From an uncultured Lachnospiraceae bacterium (GTDB taxonomy: Bacteria; Bacillota; Clostridia; Lachnospirales; Lachnospiraceae), in contig CAJUQO010000006.1 in the NCBI GenBank assembly GCA_910588295.1, forward strand, positions 10,758 to 74,757: 64,000 bases of DNA, in the 5' to 3' direction. How positions within the stretch are numbered: the stretch's first letter is position 1; the number at the start of each line of letters is the position of its first letter. Both the position numbers and the translations under genes were made by a program. Shown here in pieces: positions 16,398 to 23,205 of this stretch. A model generated the notes under the pieces. The model did not search any database and had not been told where the DNA came from. It worked only from the letters and a program-made list of their open reading frames with translations.

Positions 16398-19259
16398 ATG
16401 AGAGACGAGCGGAATGATCTGGCGCAGCAGGAGGTGTCTTTGCCGAAGCTGCCGGGACGGGGGTATGGAAAACGGGAGAAGAAAGGCCCCGGAGCGGGGA
16501 AGATCGTGGCAGCGGTGCTGGCCGCAGCCCTGGTTCTGGCGGCCGTGATCGGTATCGGCGGCCGCATGAACGGCCGGTCGGTGGCGGTGCTGCAGGCATC
16601 GGCGGTGGAGTCTGCCGTGGTGAGGAAGGGCAGCATCAGCACTACCGTGTCCGGCACCGGGACGTTGGCAGCGAACGACACGGAGGAGGTGGATCTTCTG
16701 TCCCTGGTGAGTGTGGATACCGTGTATGTGGAGGCCGGAGACAGGGTGAAGAAGGGGCAGCGGCTGGCCTCGGTGGATCCGCTGTCGGTGCGCCAGGCTC
16801 TGGCTAAGGTGCAGGAGGAGCTGGATCAGGTGGACAGCGATCTGGAGGAGGCCCAGGATGACAAGGTGGATGCGGTCATCGAATCCAATGTTTCCGGACG
16901 GGTGAAGAAGATATACGGGAAGAAGGGGGACTCTGTGGCGGCGGTGATGCAGGAACAGGGCGCCTTGATGCTCCTGTCCCTGGACGGGAAGATGGCGGCC
17001 ACGGTGGAGACGGACAGAGACGTGGAGGTGGGAGATACCGTACAGGTGACGCTTTCGGACAGTGACAAGGAAATAAAGGGTACCGTGGCGACGGTCGGCG
17101 ACCGTACCGTGACGGTGACGGTTACGGATGACGGTACGGCGTATGGCAGCGAGGTACAGGTCTATGACGGGGACGCCTGGCTGGGCGCCGGTACACTGCA
17201 GATTAACAGTGAGCTTAAAATAACAGGCTATGCAGGAACGATCGATACGGTGAAGGTGTCTGAGAACCAGAAAGTGAAGGACGGCACGGATCTGTATAAG
17301 CTGACGGATCTGCCCCATACGGCAGAATATGAGCGGCTGGTGGCGGAACGTGCCGAGCTGGCGGATACGCTGCAGGAACTGATCGGGCTCTATGCCGACG
17401 GGAATATCTATGCCGGTAAGGACGGCACGATCCAGAGCGTGAATTGCGGTGACGCGAAGACGGTGAAAGACAGTGCGGTGACGGCCCGGGAGGAGGAAGA
17501 TGACGGGGCGTCCGCAGGGAATGATGCGGCGCAGGATGCTTCGGAAAATGGCACGGCAGGAGATGACGGGGCGGCAGCGGGGAATGACGCGGCAAATAGT
17601 AAAGGAACAGTTTCTGCGAATCCCACAGGAACGGGCGGTACATCCGGTCAGGCCGGGGTAAAGTCCATGGTATATGCGACGCCGGCCCTGGCGGGCGGTG
17701 ATATGACGGCAGCCGGAGGCAGCCAGGACGGCAGGACGGCAAAGGTAATGACGGTTTCCGGAGCGTCCGGGTCGGGTACGGCAAAGACAGGGAATGCGTC
17801 CGGCGGTACGGAAAATGGTTCCGACGGAGGGAATCCGTCGGGGCAGGCGGTTCCTGATACGGGAAATGAAGGCAGCGGCGCGGATGGGCAGGGGTCGAAC
17901 CGTGCGGATCAGAGCACCGGAACAGGGTCGGAGCCCCAGAGCCCGGACGAATCTTCCGGCGCGGGGAATGCCTCCGATACGGGAAATGAAGGGGGGCCGT
18001 CCCCGGAACCGGGCGGTACGGGCAGCGGTTCTTCTTCGGACGGCAGCGTTATCCCGGATGACGGTTCTTCCGCCGGAACAGGGGATGACGGCACAGAGCG
18101 GCTGGCCATCACCAGCCTGTCGGCCATCACCATAGCGGATCCGGCAGCCGGGGAGAAGGTGCAGCAGGAGCTGGTGATCGCGGGAGACGCCGGTTACAGC
18201 GGGACGCTCGCCTGGTCGCCCGGGGCGGATAAAACCTATGAAGCGGACACGGCCTACACGGCTGAGGTGGAGTTGAAGGCCCGGGAGGGATATTATTTTG
18301 ATATGGACCGGATTCAGGCGGGCAAGACGGTTGTGTCCAATGGGAGCGGCGGTAAAACGGCCCTGACGGAGATTAAGAAAGCAGAAGCGGACGGTTCGGG
18401 CCTGACGTTTGCCGTTGTCTACCCAAAAACAGGGGACGGGGCAGCGGCGCCGGAGGGGGATGCATCCGGCGGGGCCGGTAACGGGCAGACGGGGCGGCAG
18501 GCCGCAGACAGTTTTTCCTGGTCCGGCGGTACCGGCGGCGTGTCGGCCAGCGCTTACAGCGCCAGGGCGGCATCCGATACGGATACGGACGTGTCGGAGG
18601 ATGCGGCCGGCGATGCGGAGAGCGGGGATACGGCCCGCACGGTGATTTTTACCCAGTCTGCTGATGAAAAGATGGCTGTTACGGTCAGTGTGGATGAGCT
18701 GGATATCCTGTCCCTGCAGGAGGGGCAGACGGCTGAGGTTACACTGGATGCCATAGAGAACGAGGTTTTTGAGGGCACTGTTACAGAGATCCACACGCTG
18801 TCGGACACGTCGGGCAACGGGGTAACGAAATATTCGGCTATTGTGGAGATTACGAAGACGGAGCGGATGCTGGCCGGCATGAACGCCTCAGTGACGGTGA
18901 CGGTGTCCGAATCCGCCGGCTGTCTGCTGATCCCCGAGGAGGCCCTGAATGAAGAGGGCAGACGGGTGACGGTGTACACAGCCTACGATGAGAGCACCGG
19001 AGAGCTTTCCGGTGAAAGGGAGGTGTCCACAGGGGTGTCCAACGGCACCAGCGTGGAGATCACAGAGGGATTGGCCGAGGGGGATACAATCTATTACCAG
19101 TTCAGTACAGAGAATGTATCCGGGACGGATATGCCTTTTATGATGGCGGCTCCGGCGGATATGCCGAATGATGGCGGATGGGAAGAAAAGCGGGGTGGCC
19201 ACGGTTCCGGCGGCAGGCCGGATATGGGGGCGGGCGGCCCGGGGGAGGCAGGGGCATGA
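16398..19259 (+). CDS. Membrane-fusion/adaptor protein of a MacAB-like system, with long disordered insert
   Basis: A 953-residue HlyD/MacA-type adaptor. It has a cytosolic basic tail, one TM segment (about 35-55), a lipoyl-like hairpin region (VVRKGSISTTVSGTGTL and VEAGDRVKKGQRLASVDP), and beta-barrel parts. Residues about 360-590 are almost only Gly, Ser, Asp, Ala, Thr and Asn with repeated TGNEG-like words, then a folded 100-residue module, a second low-complexity stretch, and the C-terminal barrel/proximal domain. Typical MacA is about 370-400 residues, so this one is more than twice as long. It overlaps the ATPase gene by four bases (ATGA). Substrate unknown; export of a peptide or drug is likely. 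Confidence 0.85.
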   Translation: MRDERNDLAQQEVSLPKLPGRGYGKREKKGPGAGKIVAAVLAAALVLAAVIGIGGRMNGRSVAVLQASAVESAVVRKGSISTTVSGTGTLAANDTEEVDLLSLVSVDTVYVEAGDRVKKGQRLASVDPLSVRQALAKVQEELDQVDSDLEEAQDDKVDAVIESNVSGRVKKIYGKKGDSVAAVMQEQGALMLLSLDGKMAATVETDRDVEVGDTVQVTLSDSDKEIKGTVATVGDRTVTVTVTDDGTAYGSEVQVYDGDAWLGAGTLQINSELKITGYAGTIDTVKVSENQKVKDGTDLYKLTDLPHTAEYERLVAERAELADTLQELIGLYADGNIYAGKDGTIQSVNCGDAKTVKDSAVTAREEEDDGASAGNDAAQDASENGTAGDDGAAAGNDAANSKGTVSANPTGTGGTSGQAGVKSMVYATPALAGGDMTAAGGSQDGRTAKVMTVSGASGSGTAKTGNASGGTENGSDGGNPSGQAVPDTGNEGSGADGQGSNRADQSTGTGSEPQSPDESSGAGNASDTGNEGGPSPEPGGTGSGSSSDGSVIPDDGSSAGTGDDGTERLAITSLSAITIADPAAGEKVQQELVIAGDAGYSGTLAWSPGADKTYEADTAYTAEVELKAREGYYFDMDRIQAGKTVVSNGSGGKTALTEIKKAEADGSGLTFAVVYPKTGDGAAAPEGDASGGAGNGQTGRQAADSFSWSGGTGGVSASAYSARAASDTDTDVSEDAAGDAESGDTARTVIFTQSADEKMAVTVSVDELDILSLQEGQTAEVTLDAIENEVFEGTVTEIHTLSDTSGNGVTKYSAIVEITKTERMLAGMNASVTVTVSESAGCLLIPEEALNEEGRRVTVYTAYDESTGELSGEREVSTGVSNGTSVEITEGLAEGDTIYYQFSTENVSGTDMPFMMAAPADMPNDGGWEEKRGGHGSGGRPDMGAGGPGEAGA

Positions 19260-19921
19260 TCGTTTTCAAAGAAGTCTCCAAGGTTTATCATATAGGCGGC
19301 GAGGAGGTGCGCGCCCTGGACCGGGCTTCCATGCATATCCGGAAGGGGGAGTTTGTCAGTATCGTCGGCCCTTCCGGGAGCGGGAAATCGACACTGATGA
19401 ATATTGTGGGCTGCCTTGACGTGGCGGACAGCGGGGAATACCGGCTGGACGGCCAGCCCATCGACCAGTACAGGGAGCGGGAGCTGACGGCAGTCCGCAA
19501 CAGAAAGATCGGCTTTATCTTTCAGAATTTCAACTTGATCCCGAAGCTCACGGCCTGGGAGAACGTGGAACTGCCCCTGATCTATCAGAAAGTCCGCCGG
19601 GAAGAGCGCCAGCGGCGGGCGGCCCAGGCGCTGGACCGGGTGGGGCTTTTGAACCGGGCCTGGCACCGGCCGGCCCAGCTATCCGGCGGCCAGCAACAGC
19701 GGGTGGCCATTGCCCGGGCGCTGGTGACGAACCCTTCCCTTTTTCTGGCGGATGAGCCCACGGGTAATCTGGACTCCCGAACGGGGGAGGAGATCATGAG
19801 GATTTTCCACGAGCTTCATAAACAGGGGAATACGATCGTGCTGATCACCCACGACAGGGACGTCGCGGCTCAGGCGGCCCGGCAGATCAGTATTCATGAC
19901 GGGCAGGTAAAGGAGGTGTAG
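19256..19921 (+). CDS. ABC transporter ATPase, MacB/LolD type
   Basis: A 221-residue nucleotide-binding subunit. Walker A is GPSGSGKST (38-46), the signature is LSGGQQQR, Walker B is LFLADEP, and the family's EPTGNLDS and ITHD stretches follow. The ATG at 19256 overlaps the adaptor stop (ATGA). An in-frame start at 19178 would lie inside the adaptor gene and has no support. It pairs with the FtsX-like permease three bases downstream. Confidence 0.96.
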   Translation: MIVFKEVSKVYHIGGEEVRALDRASMHIRKGEFVSIVGPSGSGKSTLMNIVGCLDVADSGEYRLDGQPIDQYRERELTAVRNRKIGFIFQNFNLIPKLTAWENVELPLIYQKVRREERQRRAAQALDRVGLLNRAWHRPAQLSGGQQQRVAIARALVTNPSLFLADEPTGNLDSRTGEEIMRIFHELHKQGNTIVLITHDRDVAAQAARQISIHDGQVKEV

Positions 19922-19924
19922 CGG

Positions 19925-21106
19925 ATGGTGGGACAGTCCATGAAAATGGCATTGAAAGCCATTTTGGCAAATAAAATGAGATCTTTCCTCACCATGCTGG
20001 GCATCATCATCGGCGTGGTGGCCCTGGTGGTGCTGGTTTCCCTGGTAAACGGGGCTACTACCTCCGTGACCGACGAGATCAATGACCTGGGCAGCAACCT
20101 GCTGACCGTGTCAGTCTCCGACAATAAGGGAAGGCCTATGAAGCTGGAAGATGTCACGGCGTGGATGGAGGAAGAGGCCATAGCCCTTACGGCGCCTTTG
20201 AACCAGGTGAATGCGACGGGCAAATATGGTATGGAGGACGATTCCGTGCAGGTCTGCGGCACCACGGCGTCCTATGCCGCGATCCAGAAGCTGGAGCTGG
20301 CCCGGGGGCGGTGGCTGAAGACTACGGATGTGGAGAATGTCAACTATGTGGCCGTGGTCAACAGCACGCTGGCGGAAGATCTGGTGGGGTATACGGACTG
20401 CGTGGGCGAGATTATTTCTCTCAACGGTATGCGTTTTACGATTGTGGGAGTTTTAAAGGAGGAGGAGTCGGCCATGGCGGCTGTGATGGGAGAGCAGATG
20501 ACGGCCTATATCCCCTACACGGCGGCCCTGCGGGTGTCTGACGGGCTCTCCTCGGAGATCACCACCTTTTATGCGGCCTCCGCGGACGGGAACAGTATGG
20601 ACGCGGCCGAGGCCAGGGTGAAAGAGCTTCTGATGGAACGGTTTGACGAGGATGAGGACGCCTTTACGGTCATCAACCAGTCGGAAATTATGGATGCGCT
20701 GGGTTCTGTTACGGCTACTTTGAGCCTTCTTTTGGGCGGAATCGCGGCAATCTCCCTGCTGGTGGGCGGTATCGGGATCATGAATATCATGCTGGTGTCC
20801 GTCACGGAGCGGACCCGGGAGATCGGCATCCGCAAGGCCATCGGCGCGGGACGGGGCGTCATCATGCTCCAGTTTCTGATCGAGGCCCTGACCATCAGCC
20901 TGATCGGCTGTCTGATCGGTATTCTTTTATCCTGGGGGATCCTAGCCGTGATCAGCGCGGTCGGCGGCGTGGCCTTCGGGGTCAACGGTACGGTGGCGTT
21001 GGTATCGATCGCCTTTTCGCTGGGTATCGGTGTGATTTTCGGGCTGTACCCGGCCAATAAGGCCGCGAAAAAGGCGCCGATCGAGGCTCTGCGGTATGAA
21101 GGGTGA
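19925..21106 (+). CDS. ABC transporter permease, MacB/FtsX type
   Basis: A 393-residue permease with one N-terminal TM (about 18-45, MLGIIIGVVALVVLVSLVNG), a large extracellular domain (about 50-265), and three C-terminal TM segments (about 270-385). The ERTREIGIRKAIGA coupling stretch is characteristic of MacB/FtsX mechanotransmission permeases. It completes the adaptor-ATPase-permease operon. It has no fused ATPase, so it is the split Gram-positive form. Confidence 0.95.
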   Translation: MVGQSMKMALKAILANKMRSFLTMLGIIIGVVALVVLVSLVNGATTSVTDEINDLGSNLLTVSVSDNKGRPMKLEDVTAWMEEEAIALTAPLNQVNATGKYGMEDDSVQVCGTTASYAAIQKLELARGRWLKTTDVENVNYVAVVNSTLAEDLVGYTDCVGEIISLNGMRFTIVGVLKEEESAMAAVMGEQMTAYIPYTAALRVSDGLSSEITTFYAASADGNSMDAAEARVKELLMERFDEDEDAFTVINQSEIMDALGSVTATLSLLLGGIAAISLLVGGIGIMNIMLVSVTERTREIGIRKAIGAGRGVIMLQFLIEALTISLIGCLIGILLSWGILAVISAVGGVAFGVNGTVALVSIAFSLGIGVIFGLYPANKAAKKAPIEALRYEG

Positions 21107-21121
21107 CGGCCGGCCTATAGT

Positions 21122-21160
21122 ATGCAGAAAACCCGCCATGGGCGGGTTTTCTGCATGTTT
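21122..21160 (+). terminator. Terminator after the efflux operon
   Basis: A perfect 16-bp stem (21122-21137 with 21141-21156) around a 3-base loop, with AAAACCCGCC / GGCGGGTTTT at its tip. Because the arms contain A and T runs it could work in both directions, serving also the reverse-strand genes. Confidence 0.85.
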
Positions 21161-21246
21161 CCCTCGGGCATACGCTGGATCATCTTGACAGCTTTTTCTA
21201 GTATTAATGTTATATAAAATCCTTCTTCCTGAGAGAGCCTGCCGGA

Positions 21247-21435
21247 TCATGAGCCTTTTTTCTTTACATACAGCTCCACATAGCCGCAGACCGGACAGAC
21301 GGCGCAGGAAAGCCTGCCGGTTTCTCTGGGGAAAAGCCCTTTATCCTCCGCCGCAAAGATACGCCAGCGGGAACTTCCCTCGAACAGGGCGTAACCGTCG
21401 TTCATTTCTGTTTCGCATCGGATACATTTCCGCAT
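21247..21435 (-). CDS. Small zinc-ribbon-like protein
   Basis: A 62-residue protein with a CxxC pair at the N-terminus (CIRC) and a second at about residues 47-50 (CPVCGYVELYV), a typical four-Cys zinc ribbon. Between them is the short stretch KGLFPRET. The ATG at 21435 has a perfect AAGGAGG. Proteins of this look are common single genes in Clostridia, with no known role. It lies 12 bases after the Fic-like gene on the same strand and could be its downstream partner. Confidence 0.7.
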   Translation of the reverse strand: MRKCIRCETEMNDGYALFEGSSRWRIFAAEDKGLFPRETGRLSCAVCPVCGYVELYVKKKGS

Positions 21436-21447
21436 GAGTCATCCTCC

Positions 21448-21933
21448 TTAAATCTGCCGGATGCAATATTCTTTCATGAAGCTGATGAGCTTCCGGTCAT
21501 TTCCGCTTTCATAAAATTGGATCAGCATCTCTTTAAACGTTTCCAGCTTCTCAATGGGTATCTGAAAATTGCCTATATTATTTTGGATCAGTATTTTGTT
21601 GGCCATCAGCTGAGCTACCCGTTTATTGCCGTCAATAAACATCTGCGTACGCGTAATATAGCAAAAATATTTCAGCGCTTTTAATTCGGGATCCCCGATC
21701 TGTACGGGAATTGTTCTGATCTCTCCCGCATAATGAAACAGCAGCTCACCGACGATCTTATCGTATTTCCTGAGCAGCATCAGGCAGTTGCCGTAGGCCA
21801 GATTGTCCAGAAGAAACTGCCAGGGACGCTTCATATTGATGACAAATAATACTTCTTCGGTTTTCGTGGTGGTGGGTGCATTGGCGAGGATCGCCTTCGT
21901 TTTGGGTATCCCCTTTCTTTGTGCGCCGTACAT
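21448..21933 (-). CDS. Fic/Doc-fold protein lacking the catalytic His
   Basis: A 161-residue protein with a degenerate Fic motif. The active-site loop reads QMFIDGNKR (97-105) where active Fic/Doc proteins have HxFxD/EGN(G/K)R, so the His that activates the target hydroxyl is Gln here. The upstream GEIRTIPVQIGD is the usual flap strand. Helices between flap and motif are shortened, so the protein is smaller than most Fic proteins. It starts three bases after the stop of the broken membrane-protein gene. AMPylation activity is unlikely as read; it could be a pseudo-enzyme, an inhibitor or a decaying toxin. Confidence 0.6.
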   Translation of the reverse strand: MYGAQRKGIPKTKAILANAPTTTKTEEVLFVINMKRPWQFLLDNLAYGNCLMLLRKYDKIVGELLFHYAGEIRTIPVQIGDPELKALKYFCYITRTQMFIDGNKRVAQLMANKILIQNNIGNFQIPIEKLETFKEMLIQFYESGNDRKLISFMKEYCIRQI

Positions 21934-21936
21934 GTC

Positions 21937-22362
21937 TCACATCTCTTTTTGATACTTATCAGTATAATACCATTCCGCAGCATATGCCAGCACAAAAATG
22001 CCGGCCAGCGCAAGGGTAATCCACAGGGGCCCGTACAGAAGGAAATTCACCCAGGCAAGACCGGCTACGGCTCAGCGGCTAATATCGCCGGATCGTGACT
22101 TGGCGCGGCTGCGGATCTGGATATTGCGTTCGTCCGCCAGCTCGATCTGCTCCTGGCGGATCGCCTGGGGAAACTCTTTTTCGTAGGAAAGCCGGTATAA
22201 TCTGTTGACGGACAAAGAAAACAGCATGGCCCCGATGCCGATACAGAGGCCGCTCACCGTCCGGAAGCGCGTCACCCCCGAGGTGATTCCGATAAACTGT
22301 AAAACCAGGCCCGCAGCCACTCCGGCGATCAACAGCGCTTTTTTCTTTTTTCGGTTCATCAT
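21937..22362 (-). pseudogene. Four-TM membrane protein gene with one nonsense codon
   Basis: The frame beginning MNRKKKKALLIAGVAAGLV codes for two TM helices, then a basic cytosolic loop (ADERNIQIRSRAKSR), then meets a TGA at 22074-22072. The same frame continues without interruption for 44 codons and encodes two more TM helices (AWVNFLLYGPLWITLALAGIF, given here as a span) up to a natural TGA at 21939-21937. A single TGG-to-TGA change would explain it. The start overlaps the HTH stop (ATGATGA), with AAGGAGG before it. Two-TM/two-TM proteins paired with small HTH regulators are common in Clostridia; the function is unknown. Confidence 0.75.
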
Positions 22363-22601
22363 GTATCCTCCTTGATAACAGTTTGACTGCCGGCTGAACT
22401 GCAACTCTCCTCATAGATAAAAATATCTTCAATGGACATCTGAAAGTAACGGGCGAGCTTAAAGGCCAGCAGAATAGAGGGATTGTAGCGCCCGTTTTCC
22501 AGGGAGCCGATGGTCTGCCTAGATACCTCCAGGGAAGCTGCCAGCTCCTCCTGGGTAACCCCCCCCCGGCTCTTTCGTATTTCTTCCAGTCGGTTTTTCA
22601 A
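22359..22601 (-). CDS. Small XRE-family transcriptional regulator
   Basis: An 80-residue DNA-binding protein. The helix-turn-helix is at about residues 15-40 (TQEELAASLEVSRQTIGSLENGRYNPS) in the YgzD-like style, ending in SIEDIFIYEE. The TTG at 22601 is chosen because AGGAGG is seven bases upstream and family members start MKNRLEE; an ATG at 22628 lies before the ribosome site. It is the first gene of the unit followed by the membrane protein and the Fic-like gene. It probably represses its own promoter through the AAGTATACTT sites upstream. Confidence 0.88.
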   Translation of the reverse strand: MKNRLEEIRKSRGGVTQEELAASLEVSRQTIGSLENGRYNPSILLAFKLARYFQMSIEDIFIYEESCSSAGSQTVIKEDT

Positions 22602-22621
22602 AATGATTCCTCCTGATATGG

Positions 22622-22678
22622 AAAGCAAACTTTACATTATAAGCATGCACCGCGAGTCGGGTAATGTCAAGTATACTT
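22622..22678 (-). promoter_or_regulatory. Promoter and likely operators of the HTH gene
   Basis: On the minus strand a TATAAT (22641-22636) is flanked by two palindrome-like sites: AAGTATACTT (22669-22678) and AAAGTTTGCTTT (22633-22622). Their similarity and position on both sides of the -10 suggest autoregulation by the adjacent XRE protein. The TTGACA present (22670-22665) is 23 bases from the -10, too far for a normal -35. Confidence 0.45.
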
Positions 22679-22748
22679 TCCGCAATTTTGCCTGTGTTGT
22701 CAGAAAAACCGCCATACAGAAAATATTCCACATAGCGGCAGATGAAGA

Positions 22749-22982
22749 TCATTTACTAAACAGGTCACTGTGTGTCCCGGTGCGGGACAGGGTCAAGACC
22801 AGGACATCATTTTCGATACGGTAGACCAGAAGCCAGTCCGGCAAGATATGACACTCCCGGTGTCCGTACCAGTTTCCGGTCAGAGCATGATCCTCGTTCT
22901 TCTCCGGAAGGGGAATTCCCATGGCAAGTGCGGAGAGCGTTTCCTCCAGCAATCGGATATCCAGTCCCCGCTTGATGGCCAA
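22749..22982 (-). CDS. YafQ-type mRNA interferase toxin, orphan and 5'-impaired
   Basis: A 77-residue RelE-superfamily protein. The catalytic residues of YafQ are present: HRECH (41-45), PDW (48-50) and the C-terminal RTGTHSDLF. Homology extends upstream of the only start codon (TTG 22982) for about 15 more codons (PPTIQFKKDYTLAIKRG) to a stop at 23039-23037, with no ATG, GTG or TTG near the expected beginning. The normal start seems lost. No antitoxin gene (DinJ/RelB) lies upstream, where clpB's promoter begins. It is probably decayed or silent. Confidence 0.65.
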   Translation of the reverse strand: MAIKRGLDIRLLEETLSALAMGIPLPEKNEDHALTGNWYGHRECHILPDWLLVYRIENDVLVLTLSRTGTHSDLFSK

Positions 22983-23091
22983 CGTATAGTCTTTTTTGAA
23001 CTGTATAGTAGGAGGGAATTTGGCCGCGGATGAGTATCAGATATTAAAAAGAAGAATCCATGATATTGTATCAAATTTTAAAAATTGGGGC

Positions 23092-23119
23092 TTGCATTTT
23101 TTAAAACCTATGTTATAGT
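23092..23119 (+). promoter_or_regulatory. Promoter of clpB
   Basis: TTGCAT (23092-23097) and TATAGT (23114-23119) with 16 bases between, in A+T-rich DNA. No CIRCE or CtsR box was recognised around it. Confidence 0.5.
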
Positions 23120-23205
23120 AGTTATAGAACAAACAAACCGGTTATCCGATGCGACATCCGCACCGGGCAGCCGCCAAGTGAATCCATACGACAGGAGGGG
23201 ATGTC

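Noticed and set aside
16290..18794. 834-codon open frame on the minus strand
   Set aside because: It lies wholly opposite the adaptor gene, is His/Arg/Pro-rich without domains, and comes from the G+C-rich low-complexity coding sequence on the other strand.
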